Source: JAJXWB01 sp037044955 (lineage in GTDB: Bacteria > Pseudomonadota > Alphaproteobacteria > Rhizobiales > Beijerinckiaceae). From it: DNA of 64,000 nucleotides. The stretch spans positions 350,785 to 414,784 of the forward strand of contig JBAOHX010000005.1 of the NCBI GenBank assembly GCA_037044955.1, in the 5' to 3' direction. Of this stretch, positions 1 through 8,709 are shown one piece after another (the stretch's first letter is position 1; each line of letters begins with the position of its first letter). The notes below the pieces were generated by a model, which saw only the letters and a list, made by a program, of their open reading frames with translations, was not told the origin of the DNA and did no database searches. A program made the position numbers and the translations under genes.

Positions 1-736
1 CGCGCCCTCGCTCGCCAAGTTCGGTCCGCTGGGCGCGAAGGAATTCGAGGTCTTCGACCTGCCTTTCCTGTTCCCGAGCGTCGCCGCGCTGCAGAAGATT
101 CAGACCGGGCCGATCGGCAAAGGCCTCTTCACGAGCCTCGAATCCAAGGGCATCGTCGGCCTTGCCTATTGGGATAACGGCTTCAAGATATTCTCCGCCA
201 ACAAGCCGATCAAGACGCCCGACGATCTACTGGGCATGAAGATCCGCATCCAGTCGTCCAAGGTTCTGGAAGCGCAGATGAAGGCCTATGGCGCGGTGCC
301 GCAGGTCATGGCCTTCTCGGAAGTCTACCAGGGCCTGCAGACGGGCGTGATCGACGGGCAGGAAAACACGCCGTCCAACATGTACACACAGAAGATGCAC
401 GAGGTGCAGAAGTACGGCGCGCTCACCGACCACGGCTATATCGGCTATGCGGTGATCGTGAACAAGAAATTCTGGGACGGCCTGCCGGCGGACATTCGCG
501 GCCAGCTCGAAAAGGCCATGGCGGAAGCCACGACCTATTCGAACGGCATTTCGCAGCAGGAGAACGACGAAGCGCTCGAGGCCATGAAGAAGAGCGGCAA
601 GATCGAGTTCTACAAGCCGACGGACGCCGACATCAAGAAATGGCGCGACGCCTCCAAGCCCGTGTGGGACGAAATGTCCGGCCGCATCGGCAAGGATCTC
701 CTGAAGAAAGTGGCGGCCGAGGCCGGCGTGATGTGA
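1..736 (+). CDS. dctP: TRAP transporter substrate-binding protein DctP (5' end outside window)
   Basis: This is the C-terminal part (about 244 residues) of a periplasmic solute-binding protein of a TRAP transporter of the C4-dicarboxylate type. The frame is open from the window edge, so the signal peptide and first lobe are missing. Family-typical stretches include IKTPDDLLGMKIR, the VYQGLQTGVIDGQENT segment that forms part of the ligand pocket, and a YAVIVNKKFWDGLP segment in the second lobe. It is followed after 120 bp by dctQ and dctM in the same orientation, which fixes its role as the binding component of a DctPQM system. Substrate is inferred to be an organic acid, and the exact ligand cannot be read from the sequence. 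Confidence 0.93.
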   Translation, partial: APSLAKFGPLGAKEFEVFDLPFLFPSVAALQKIQTGPIGKGLFTSLESKGIVGLAYWDNGFKIFSANKPIKTPDDLLGMKIRIQSSKVLEAQMKAYGAVPQVMAFSEVYQGLQTGVIDGQENTPSNMYTQKMHEVQKYGALTDHGYIGYAVIVNKKFWDGLPADIRGQLEKAMAEATTYSNGISQQENDEALEAMKKSGKIEFYKPTDADIKKWRDASKPVWDEMSGRIGKDLLKKVAAEAGVM

Positions 737-856
737 CATGGCGCGCGCGGCGAACGCCGCGCGCAAACGGAGCGGCGGGAGCGTTTCCGCCGCTCTGCGC
801 GACGCAGAACGGCGGCTCGAACCGCCGCGCCGCGCACAATATCCGGGGAGGCGCCG

Positions 857-1501
857 TTGCTCTTGCGCATTCTGAACAGGCTCGAGGAAATCATCATCGC
901 GAGCCTCATGGGGCTGGCGACGGTCGTCATCTTCGTGGCCGTGGCGCATCGCTACTCGCTCTCCAGCGCGATCGATCTCGCCCGCTGGGGCAAGGAGCAC
1001 GGCATGGACTGGCTGTTCGTGGGCGGCCGCGCCGTGTTCAATTTCCTGCGCGGCTTCAACCTCACGTGGGCGCAGGAATTGTGCATCTACATGTTCGTGT
1101 GGATGGCGAAGTTCGGCGCCGCCTATGGCGTGCGCACCGGCATTCACGTGGGCGTCGATGTCGCCGTCAATCAGGTCAATCCCGCCTCGCGCCGGCTTGT
1201 CGTGCTTTTCGCCCTGCTGTCCGGCGCCCTTTTCACCTTCATCGTCGGCTCGCTCGGCGCGCGCTTCGTCTGGCATATCGGACATACGGACCAGGTGTCG
1301 GCGGATCTCGAAGCGCCGATGTGGCTCGTCTATCTCGCCGTGCCGCTCGGCTCCTACCTCATGTGCTTCCGGTTCCTGCAGGTCGCATGGTCATTCGTCA
1401 GCACCGGCCATTTGCCGCATCACGACCACGGCCATGTCGAGGGCCTCGAGGACGACGCGCCGACGCTGCCCGGAACGCTTGAACTCGGAGACGTCCGATG
1501 A
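857..1501 (+). CDS. dctQ: TRAP transporter small permease DctQ
   Basis: This 214-residue membrane protein is the small four-helix subunit of the TRAP permease and couples the binding protein to DctM. The start is a TTG at 857, preceded by GGGGAG six bases upstream. Hydrophobic segments are at about residues 12-28, 78-100, 108-132 and 145-165. A longer loop after the first helix (about residues 32-62) is typical of the larger DctQ subtype, and a His/Asp/Glu-rich tail is cytoplasmic. Its stop overlaps the dctM start in an ATGA junction, indicating translational coupling. Confidence 0.9.
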   Translation: MLLRILNRLEEIIIASLMGLATVVIFVAVAHRYSLSSAIDLARWGKEHGMDWLFVGGRAVFNFLRGFNLTWAQELCIYMFVWMAKFGAAYGVRTGIHVGVDVAVNQVNPASRRLVVLFALLSGALFTFIVGSLGARFVWHIGHTDQVSADLEAPMWLVYLAVPLGSYLMCFRFLQVAWSFVSTGHLPHHDHGHVEGLEDDAPTLPGTLELGDVR

Positions 1502-2985
1502 GCGCGACCGCCGACGTCTCGCACGGCGCCCCGACGCCGGGCTCGCCCGAACCGGTGTGGGGATCGCCGCGGCGCGGTCTCTACATCATCGCCGCGCCGA
1601 TCCTGCTCGCGCTCGCCTGCTTTGCCGCAAAATTCGAGATATTGCCGGTCAGCGACGCCTTCCGCATCGGAATGATCTTCGCGCTGCTCGTGGCGTTGAT
1701 GCTGACCGGTATGCCGATCTCGATCGCGCTCGGCCTGACGGTCATGACCTTCCTGTTCACGCTGACCACGGTCCCCATGGACTCGGTCGCGCTGAAACTC
1801 TTCACCGGCATCGAGAAGTTCGAGATCATGGCGATCCCGTTCTTCATCCTGGCCGGCAATTTCCTGACGCACGGCGGCGTCGCGCGGCGCATGATCAATT
1901 TCGCCACGGCCATGGTCGGCCATTGGCACGGCGGCCTCGGGCTTGCGGGCGTGATGGCCTGCGCGCTGTTTGCGGCGGTTTCGGGCTCGAGCCCGGCGAC
2001 GGTCGTCGCCATCGGCTCGATCCTGCTGCCGGCGATGGTGCGGCAGGGCTTTCCGCAACGCTTCGGCGCAGGCGTCATCACGACCTCGGGCGCGCTCGGC
2101 ATTCTCATCCCGCCGTCGATCGTGATGGTGATGTATGCGGTGGCGACCTCCGGCATGGTGGTGCAGGGACCCGACGGGCAGACCGTGACGTCGGCTTCCG
2201 TCGGCCAGTTGTTCGTCGCGGGCGTGATCCCGGGCCTCATGCTCGCCAGCATGCTCGGCGCGACGACCTTCTATCGCGCCTGGAAGAACGGCTATCCGCG
2301 CCAGGCGCCGGCCTCGATGAGCGAGCGCTGGCGCACGTTCCGCGACAGCGTCTGGGGCCTCGCGCTGATCGTCATCGTCATCGGCGGCATCTACACGGGC
2401 CTGTTCACGCCGACCGAAGCCGCGGCGATGAGCGCGGTCTATTCCTTCTTCATCGCGGTCTTCGTCTACAAGGACATGAAGCTGGCGGACGTGCCGAAGA
2501 CGCTGCTGTCCTCGGCGAACATGAGCGCGATGCTGCTCTACATCATCACCAATGCGGTGCTGTTCTCCTTCCTGATGACGTCCGAGCAGATCCCGCAGGC
2601 GATGGCGGCGTGGATCAGCGATTCCGGCTTCAACTGGATCACGTTCCTTCTGGTCGTCAACGTCCTGCTGCTGCTCGCCGGCAATGTGATGGAGCCGTCG
2701 TCGATCGTGCTCATCATGGCGCCGATCCTTTTTCCGATGGCGGTCAAGCTCGGCATCGATCCCGTGCATTTCGGCATTCTGATCGTGGTCAACATGGAGG
2801 TGGGCATGTGCCATCCCCCGGTCGGCCTCAATCTCTACGTCGCCTCGGGCATCACCAAGATGGGCATCACGGAGCTGACGATCGCGGTGTGGCCGTGGCT
2901 GCTGACGATGCTGGTCTTCCTGGTGATCGTCACCTACTGGCCGAACCTGTCGCTCTGGCTGCCGCGCATGCTCGGGATGTTGTAG
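1498..2985 (+). CDS. dctM: TRAP transporter large permease DctM
   Basis: This 495-residue polytopic protein is the transport subunit of the TRAP system, which uses a sodium or proton gradient to import acids delivered by DctP. Recognisable DctM segments are FFILAGNFLTHGGVARRM, FAAVSGSSPATVVAIGSI and GILIPPSIVMVMYAV, with a second half containing LFTPTEAAAMSAVY and EVGMCHPPVGLNLYVA. An extra N-terminal stretch of about 35 residues precedes the first helix and makes it longer than the usual 425-440. It overlaps dctQ by four bases and is convergent with the next gene, with only three bases between the two stop codons. Confidence 0.94.
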   Translation: MSATADVSHGAPTPGSPEPVWGSPRRGLYIIAAPILLALACFAAKFEILPVSDAFRIGMIFALLVALMLTGMPISIALGLTVMTFLFTLTTVPMDSVALKLFTGIEKFEIMAIPFFILAGNFLTHGGVARRMINFATAMVGHWHGGLGLAGVMACALFAAVSGSSPATVVAIGSILLPAMVRQGFPQRFGAGVITTSGALGILIPPSIVMVMYAVATSGMVVQGPDGQTVTSASVGQLFVAGVIPGLMLASMLGATTFYRAWKNGYPRQAPASMSERWRTFRDSVWGLALIVIVIGGIYTGLFTPTEAAAMSAVYSFFIAVFVYKDMKLADVPKTLLSSANMSAMLLYIITNAVLFSFLMTSEQIPQAMAAWISDSGFNWITFLLVVNVLLLLAGNVMEPSSIVLIMAPILFPMAVKLGIDPVHFGILIVVNMEVGMCHPPVGLNLYVASGITKMGITELTIAVWPWLLTMLVFLVIVTYWPNLSLWLPRMLGML

Positions 2986-2988
2986 CGG

Positions 2989-4239
2989 TCAGACGAGCAC
3001 GAGGGCCGCCAGCGCGAGCAGCAGCGCCGGCGGCATGACGAGGGCGCCGAGCGCGAGGAAACGCAAGCCATCGACGCGCGCGCCCTCGCGCCTGATGGCG
3101 ATCAGCCAGAGCAGCGTGGCGAGCGATCCTGCGACCGAGAGGTTCGGGCCGAGATCGACGCCGATCAGCAGGGCGGCCATGACCTTGTCAGGCGCATGGG
3201 CGGCCTGTCCCGCCGCGCCCGCGAGCAGGCCGAGCGGCAGATTGTTGACGAGGTTCGTTCCCAGGCCCGCCGCCAGTCCCGCGACGAAGGCCGTCCCTGC
3301 GGGCGCGCGATGCTCGTGGCCCGACAGCCCGTCCGCGACGATGCGGATCGCGCCGACATGTTCGAGCCCGGCCACCAGAACGAACAGGCCGGCGACAAGC
3401 GGCAGCACGCCCCAGGCGACATGTTTCAGTACGGGCATGGGCGAGCGCAGGGCGACGAGAGACGCGGCGACCGTCGACAGCAGGCCGCAGGCGAAGGTCG
3501 GCGCCCCGAGATCGCGGCCGAGCGCCGAGGCGCCGACGAGAACGAGCGCGGCGAGAACGAGCGTGAAGCCGGCCGCGCGCGCTTCCCACGAAAGCGGCTC
3601 GACATCCGGCGCGGGCCCGAGCGACGCGGCAAGCGCGCGCCGCTGCGTCCAGCGCAGCACGAGATAGGTCGCGCCGATGGCCGCGAGCGAGGGCGCGGCG
3701 AACGTCCTGATCCACGACGCGAGCGCGGGCAGGCGATCGCCGTAGACCACGAGATTGGCGGGATTGGAGATCGGCAGGACGAAGCTCGCCGCATTGGCGA
3801 TGAAGGCGCAGACGTAGAGATAGGGCAAGGGCTCGACGCGCGCGGCGCGCGCGACGGCGTAGACGGCCGGCGTCAGCACGACGGCGGTGGCGTCGTTCGA
3901 GAGAAAGACGGTGACCAGAATGCCGACGCCGTAGACCAGCGCGAACAGGCGGCGCGCCGAGCCTCGCGCCGCATGCAAGGCATGGGCGGCGAGCCAGTCG
4001 AACAATCCTTCGCGTCGCGCGACTTCGGCGAGCAGCATCATGCCGACGAGGAAGAGATAGATGTCGTATCCCTTGGCGACGGCCGCGAACGCAGCCGCCG
4101 GCGGGAGCAATCCGAGAGCGAGAAGGGCGCCCGCGCCCGCCAGCGCGAAAACATATTCCGGCAGTCGAAAGGGGCGCACGAGCACGCCGAGAACCGTGGC
4201 GACGACGATTGCGAACGTCGCCAGCACGTTCTGCGTCAT
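2989..4239 (-). CDS. ArsB/NhaD-superfamily membrane transporter
   Basis: This 416-residue protein is almost entirely hydrophobic with roughly 11-12 membrane segments. It belongs to the ion-transporter superfamily that includes the arsenite exporter ArsB and the NhaD antiporters. Two re-entrant-type signatures are visible: FLSNDATAVVLTP near residue 115 and LPISNPANLVVYGDRLPAL near 155, with a second-repeat GLGTNLVNNLPLG near 325. No arsR, arsC or arsA gene is nearby, so arsenite export is only one possibility; an organic or inorganic anion is equally possible. It lies five bases beyond the stop of the GNAT gene, so it probably ends the second TRAP operon's transcript. Confidence 0.75.
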   Translation of the reverse strand: MTQNVLATFAIVVATVLGVLVRPFRLPEYVFALAGAGALLALGLLPPAAAFAAVAKGYDIYLFLVGMMLLAEVARREGLFDWLAAHALHAARGSARRLFALVYGVGILVTVFLSNDATAVVLTPAVYAVARAARVEPLPYLYVCAFIANAASFVLPISNPANLVVYGDRLPALASWIRTFAAPSLAAIGATYLVLRWTQRRALAASLGPAPDVEPLSWEARAAGFTLVLAALVLVGASALGRDLGAPTFACGLLSTVAASLVALRSPMPVLKHVAWGVLPLVAGLFVLVAGLEHVGAIRIVADGLSGHEHRAPAGTAFVAGLAAGLGTNLVNNLPLGLLAGAAGQAAHAPDKVMAALLIGVDLGPNLSVAGSLATLLWLIAIRREGARVDGLRFLALGALVMPPALLLALAALVLV

Positions 4240-4242
4240 GCC

Positions 4243-4506
4243 CTACGACCGGAATTCCGGATGCTTCGCCATGTAATCGGCGACGAAGGAACAGCGCGGC
4301 ACGATCTTCAGGCCGCGCTCCTTCGCGTTCGTCAGCGCGCCGGCAATGAGCCGGCTCGCGACGCCTTTTCCTTGCAGCGCATAAGGCGTCTCGGTGTGAA
4401 TGAAGTGAATGCTGTCGCCGACGATGCGATATTCGGCGATCGCCATCGCGCCTTCGACCGAAAGCTCGAAACGGCTCTCCGCCTTGTTGTCGATCACATC
4501 GCCCAT
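4243..4506 (-). CDS. small GNAT-like acetyltransferase (YjdJ/GCN5-related type)
   Basis: This 87-residue protein belongs to the short GCN5-related acetyltransferase family that contains only the acetyl-CoA-binding core. The motif YALQGKGVASRLIAGAL (about residues 42-58) is the phosphate-binding loop, and the C-terminal CSFVADYMAKHPEF is conserved in the family. Target unknown. It lies 59 bases downstream of the dctM stop. As the sequence stands, a one-base insertion in dctM makes the two genes appear as a single fused frame; I treat that as an artefact and start this gene at its own ATG at 4506. Confidence 0.82.
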   Translation of the reverse strand: MGDVIDNKAESRFELSVEGAMAIAEYRIVGDSIHFIHTETPYALQGKGVASRLIAGALTNAKERGLKIVPRCSFVADYMAKHPEFRS

Positions 4507-4565
4507 CGGTCCCTCGCTCGTCTGTGCAACGATATGGCGCGGCTTCGGTTCCGCGTCCAGCCGCC

Positions 4566-5865
4566 TCACATGCGCGAGGGCAGGTAGAGGGCGATGATGG
4601 GGAAGGCGATCAGGATCGCGAGGCGCGACCATGTCTGCGACGATGAAGGGAATGACGCCGCGGAAGATCGTCGAGAACGACACTTCGGGGATGACCGATT
4701 TGATGACGAACACGTTCATGCCGACCGGCGGATGAATGAGGCCGAGCTCCACGGTCATGACGATGATGACGCCGAACCAGATCGGATCGAAGCCCAGATG
4801 CGTGATGACGGGAAAGATGATCGGCACGGTCAGGATGATCATGGCCATGGCGTCCATCAGGCAGCCGAGGATCAGGTACATGACCATGATGAGCAGGAGC
4901 ACGCCGTAGCGGCCGAGGCCGAGCGAGGTCAGGAATTCCGTGACCTTCTGCGGCGTCTGCGTGATCGTCAGGAAATAGCCGAACAGGAGCGCGCCGATCA
5001 GCACGGTGAAGACGGCGGCCGCCGTGCGCGTCGCCTGCAGCAGCGAATTGCGGATGCCTTCGCGCGACAGGCGGCGACGCGCGAGCCCGATGATGAAGGC
5101 GCCGCCCGCGCCCATGCCGCCGGCTTCCGTCGGCGTGAACAGGCCGCCGTAGAGGCCGCCGATGACGAAGACGAAGAGCAGCAGCGGCGCCCAGACATTC
5201 TTCAGCGCCTCGACGCGCTCCGCCCAGCTCGCGCGCGGCGCGGCGGGCAGGAAGTCCGGCTTGACGTAAGCGATGATCGCGATGGTGATCATGTGCATGC
5301 AGATCGCCAGCAGGCCGGGCAGAATGCCGGCGACGAAGAGCTTGCCGATGTCCTGCTGCGTGATGATCGCGTAGACCGCGAGCACGGTGGAGGGCGGCAG
5401 CATGGCGCCGAGCGTGCCGCCCGCCGCGATCACGCCGGTGGCGAAGCTCTGCGGATAGCCGAAGCGGCGCATCTCGGGATAGGCGACGGTGGAGAAGGTC
5501 GCCGCCGTCGCCACCGACGAGCCGGAGATCGCGGCGAAGCCGCCGCAGGCGGCGATGGTGGCGATGCCCAGCCCACCGCGCCGGTGCCCCAAAAACGTAT
5601 TGGCGGCGCGAAAGAGTTCCTTGCTGATGCCGGACGTGGACACGAAGGCGCCCATCAGCAGGAACATCGGGATGACGCCGAACGTGTAGTCGGTCACCGT
5701 GCGCATCGACGTCTGGCCGATGAGTTTCAGCGCCGCCGTGCTGTTGACCAGCATGGCGTAGCCGCCGACGCCGACCAGCGCCATCGCCATGCCGACAGGC
5801 ACGCGCAGCAGCATCAGCACGAACAGGAGAACGAAGCCGCCGGCGGCGATCAGATCAGGATTCAT
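4566..5865 (-). CDS. dctM: TRAP transporter large permease DctM (second system; one frameshift)
   Basis: Large permease of a second TRAP transporter, 432 residues after repair. DctM signatures include IPMFLLMGAFVSTSGISKEL, FAAISGSSVATAATFSTVAY and GTLGAMLPPSTVLAVYAI, with LFTPTEAGGMGAGGAF and LGLIHPPVGMNVFVI in the second half. Near 4627 the frame shifts: removing one base restores the expected last membrane helix LAILIAFPIIALYLP and a TGA at 4566-4568. Without the repair the frame runs into the GNAT gene. The ATG overlaps the end of dctQ by 11 bases. It shares only family-level similarity with the first DctM, so this is a separate transporter rather than a duplication. Confidence 0.88.
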
Positions 5866-6382
5866 GAGGGGCGGCTTCGGGATTGTGGGGATGCCCGCGC
5901 TCCATCTCTTCCGGGTGGAAGATGAGGCGATAGGTGCGGATCGCGATGAGCAGGACGGCCGAGACGTCGCCGATCCAGGCGAGCGCGAAGGCCGGCCAGG
6001 TCGGCAGGTTCAGATCGTAGGTCAGCACGTTGTCGATGCGCGTCTGCCTGACCTTGTCGTAGAGCGTGTAGGTCTGGACGGTGACGACGAACAGAAGCAC
6101 CAGCGTCGCGAACACGTCCATGAGTCTTTGCGCGCGCGGACCCACCGACGAGTAGACGAGGTCGACGGTGATATGCGTGCCGCGATAGCTCGTCGCGGCG
6201 ATGCCCCAGAAGATGAGGATGCCGAGCAGCATGCGGCCGAGGTCGTAGCTGTCGGGGATCGACGTCGAGAAGAAATAGCGCAGCAGCACGGAGATGAAGA
6301 TATCGGCGGCGACGAGGCCGACGAAGATCGCCGCGATCCATTCGATCGTGTCGATGAACCGATCCATGTAGCTGCGTTTCAT
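5855..6382 (-). CDS. dctQ: TRAP transporter small permease DctQ (second system)
   Basis: This 175-residue protein has four predicted membrane helices (about residues 10-32, 46-65, 86-108 and 128-148). It carries the DctQ signature FWGIAATSYRGTHITVDLVY around residues 57-76. Its length matches the standard small-permease family. The gene overlaps dctM by 11 bases and lies about 100 bases downstream of the dctP gene, with a palindromic repeat in the gap. It would form the membrane complex with the DctM encoded downstream. Confidence 0.9.
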   Translation of the reverse strand: MKRSYMDRFIDTIEWIAAIFVGLVAADIFISVLLRYFFSTSIPDSYDLGRMLLGILIFWGIAATSYRGTHITVDLVYSSVGPRAQRLMDVFATLVLLFVVTVQTYTLYDKVRQTRIDNVLTYDLNLPTWPAFALAWIGDVSAVLLIAIRTYRLIFHPEEMERGHPHNPEAAPHES

Positions 6383-6402
6383 GGGCGTTCCGATGCGAGC
6401 GT

Positions 6403-6475
6403 GTCATCCCCGCGCAAGCGGGGATCCAGAGGGCTGGATTCCCGATCGCCTGCTGGCGCAGGCGTCGGGAATGAC
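6403..6475. repeat. palindromic intergenic repeat, GTCATCCC family
   Basis: The element begins GTCATCCCCGC and ends TCGGGAATGAC. Internal inverted segments (CCCCGCGCAAGCGGGGATCC and CGCCTGCTGGCGCAGGCG) form hairpins. It lies between the second dctP and dctQ, inside the operon. A related copy with the same GTCATCCC/GGGATGAC ends is at 35061-35162. It could stabilise the upstream mRNA or partly terminate, giving more binding protein than permease; that effect is inferred. Confidence 0.75.
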
Positions 6476-6486
6476 AGGCGGAGAAC

Positions 6487-7507
6487 TCAGAGACCCGCGC
6501 CGTACTTCTTGATTTGCGCGTCCAGCGCCTTGGCGATCGCGTCCGCGTCGCCGCCGGCCTTCTTGACGCTTTCCGCCCAGGCGGCGCGCAGCGGCTCGAC
6601 CACCTTCTTCCACTGGGCGAGCTGATCGTCGCTCAGCTTGTAGACTTCATGGCCTTCGGTCTTCTTCATCTTCTCGCGGCCATTCGCCTCGAAGTCGGCC
6701 CAGGGGCCCGCGACCTTCTCCGCCCATTCGGTCGTGCAATGATCGTCGATCACCTTCTTCTGCGCGGCCGACATGCCGTCGTAGACGGCCTTGTTCATCG
6801 AATAGGTGAACACGGTCGTGTAGAGCGGCGCGTCGATGTGGTATTTCGTCACCTTGTCGATGCCGAACAGAAAGACCGAGCCCCAGGGGAAGGTGATGGC
6901 GTCGGCGACGCCGCGCTCGATCGCGTCGCGCGATTCCGGCGCGGAGGCCTGCACGTTGGTGCCGCCGAGCATCGTCACCATCTGGCCGATCGTCGACTGC
7001 GCGGGCCGGATCTTCATGCCCTTGATGTCGTCGGGCGTGGACACCTTTTTCGCGCGCGAGTGGAAGCCGCCGGGATCGTGGATGAAGCCGAAGCAGTATT
7101 TCGTGTCCTTCATCTCCTTCTCGGCATAGGGGCGATACCAGGCGTCGAAGGCCTGCGTGCCCTTGTGGCCGTCGCCGAAGATGAAGGGCACCTGGCCCAG
7201 CGAGATGATGGGGAAGCGGCCGGGCTGATAGCCGGGGTTCACGTAGGTCACGTCGGCAATGCCGTCGCGCGCCATGTCGTAATGGTCGAACGCCTTGCCG
7301 AGCTGCTCGGAGGGGAAGATCACCGTCTTGATCGTGCCGCCCGAGGCCTTCTCGATCGAACTCGCCCCAGACCTTCGAGCCCGGCACGAGCGGGTGCGCC
7401 GCCGGCACCCACAACGACACTTTCAGCGTGACCTGCTTGTCCTGCGCCAGAGCCGCGCCGCAGCCCATGGCCGCGAACAGACCCATTGCCGTCGCCAGTT
7501 TCCGCAT
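6487..7507 (-). CDS. dctP: TRAP transporter substrate-binding protein DctP (second system; one frameshift)
   Basis: Periplasmic binding protein of the second TRAP system, 339 residues after repair. The ATG at 7507 follows a strong AAAGGGAGGGG ribosome site and opens a Sec signal peptide (MRKLATAMGLFAAMGCG, cleavage after ALA at about residue 22). The family's IFPSEQLGKAFDHYDM and DIKGMKIRPAQSTIGQMV stretches are present, as is GVADAITFPWGSV in the ligand-site region. Near 7360 one extra T breaks the frame; removing it joins WGE to SIEKASGGTIK. It is the first gene of a dctP-dctQ-dctM-GNAT-permease transcript. A palindromic operator candidate lies about 110 bases upstream. Confidence 0.9.
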
Positions 7508-7615
7508 TCGTCCCCTCCCTTTTGAACCGCAGGCCCGTTGGCGGGCTCTCACGCGCTCTTGCTACGCCTAGGGCGCCTTCAGGCGGCGCGCAAGACGCCG
7601 CCCGTCGACCATTTC

Positions 7616-7629
7616 TTTAACACGTTAAA
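7616..7629. promoter_or_regulatory. candidate operator TTTAAC-AC-GTTAAA upstream of the second TRAP operon
   Basis: The site has perfect six-base inverted arms (TTTAAC at 7616-7621 and GTTAAA at 7624-7629) around two bases. It matches the site at 9556-9569 at 12 of 15 positions over TTTWACAYGTTAWAT. It lies about 110 bases upstream of the dctP start, in the gap before the YeeE gene. The shared site and the HpaR-type repressor gene close by suggest that repressor as the binder; this is inference. Confidence 0.6.
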
Positions 7630-7648
7630 TGAATGCCCGCCAGAGCAG

Positions 7649-8566
7649 TCAGGCCGGTTTTCGCGCGAACGCGCCGCGCCAGACCGCGCTTTCCGTCACC
7701 CGGAAGGTGAGAACGACGGTCGCGAGCATGACGATCCAGGCGACGACGGCATGCGGGCTGCCGCTCGGCACGCCGTAGAAGGCGACGACATCGCTCGCGC
7801 CGGGGATGAGCAGCGCGCCTGACGTCATCAGGGCGCCGCCGACGATTTCCAGCGGAATGCGCCGGGGATGCGCGATCCCCAGTCGAAACCGGCCGGTCGC
7901 CACCGCGACGCCGACCGCGCCGATCAGCAGGCCCGCCAGCGCGATCACGACAGGCTGGTGCATCCGGCCCTGCTGGATCACGGCCGCGCCGGCGTCCATG
8001 AAGCTGGACTGCCCGCGCAGCGCGTAGAGCAGCGCGGCGAAACCGCCGAGGAAGGCGACCTCGACCGTGCGCTCGAGCTTTTCCTCGCGGCGCAGCACGA
8101 AGATCAGCGCGACCAGCGCCGCCAGCGCGACAACGCCCACCCAGACGATATCCAGCCCGACGACCCAGGCCGGCTGCTGTCCCATCGGCTGGGCGCGCGG
8201 CAGCAGCCAGACCGCGAGGCCGCCGCCGGCGAAAGTGGCGAGCGCGCCGAGGTCGCCGTGCGCCAACCGGCCCATCGTGCCGATGGTGCAGGCGCCGTTG
8301 ATGCGCGCGCCGAGGCCGAACAGCATGGCGCCGAGCACGGTCAGCGCGCCCGGCCAGAGCCACGGCGCGGGCTCCCGCCATCCCTCGCGGCCGCAGAGCG
8401 CGAAGACAGCGGTCGCCGCGGCGACGGTGAGCAGGATGTTGGCGAGCGGATGATACCGGCCCCCGGCGGCGGATTTGGCCGCGTGCATGAAACACATGTT
8501 GGCGCGCGACAGCATCATGCCGGTGGCAAGAGCGATGCCGAGCGTGATCCAGAGCGAGGTCGTCAT
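7649..8566 (-). CDS. YeeE/YedE family (TsuA-like) membrane transporter
   Basis: This 305-residue protein has 8-10 hydrophobic segments and belongs to the YeeE/YedE family, some members of which take up thiosulfate. Conserved cysteine motifs typical of the family are present: SRANMCFMHAAKS near the N-terminus and NGACTIGTMGRLAHGDLG near residue 90. The ATG at 8566 was chosen because it begins directly before the first helix and fits family length; an upstream in-frame start would add 23 polar residues. No sulfur-carrier (TusA-like) partner is next to it. The substrate, a sulfur-containing ion, is inferred from the family. Confidence 0.82.
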   Translation of the reverse strand: MTTSLWITLGIALATGMMLSRANMCFMHAAKSAAGGRYHPLANILLTVAAATAVFALCGREGWREPAPWLWPGALTVLGAMLFGLGARINGACTIGTMGRLAHGDLGALATFAGGGLAVWLLPRAQPMGQQPAWVVGLDIVWVGVVALAALVALIFVLRREEKLERTVEVAFLGGFAALLYALRGQSSFMDAGAAVIQQGRMHQPVVIALAGLLIGAVGVAVATGRFRLGIAHPRRIPLEIVGGALMTSGALLIPGASDVVAFYGVPSGSPHAVVAWIVMLATVVLTFRVTESAVWRGAFARKPA

Positions 8567-8663
8567 CGAAGAACCCGTAAGCGTCACCGCCAATCTAGGC
8601 GCGTGCGACGCCTTCGGCCACGGCCGGCCGATCACGAGTTCGCGCGCGGCTGTTTTTGTAAAT

Positions 8664-8709
8664 GATCGGCTTTCGGCATGTGAGCGAGCCGCTCACATAC
8701 AGGCCGATC
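8664..8709 (-). terminator. nested inverted repeat at the 3' end of the SDR gene
   Basis: Outer arms GATCGGC (8664-8670) and GCCGATC (8703-8709) enclose inner arms TGTGAGCG (8679-8686) and CGCTCACA (8690-8697) around a three-base loop. The outer right arm overlaps the SDR stop codon. The stem could end the SDR transcript, but no clear T-run follows, so it may instead be an RNA-stabilising hairpin or an operator for the YeeE gene downstream. Confidence 0.5.

Noticed and set aside
1420..2814. Long minus-strand frames such as the 464-residue one opposite dctM
   Set aside because: They are His/Arg/Asp-rich shadows of high-GC coding sequence with no family motif or ribosome site.
4243..5865. A DctM-GNAT fusion protein of 540 residues
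   Set aside because: A single-base insertion near 4627 explains it. The GNAT gene has its own start and the DctM helix and stop return in the other frame.
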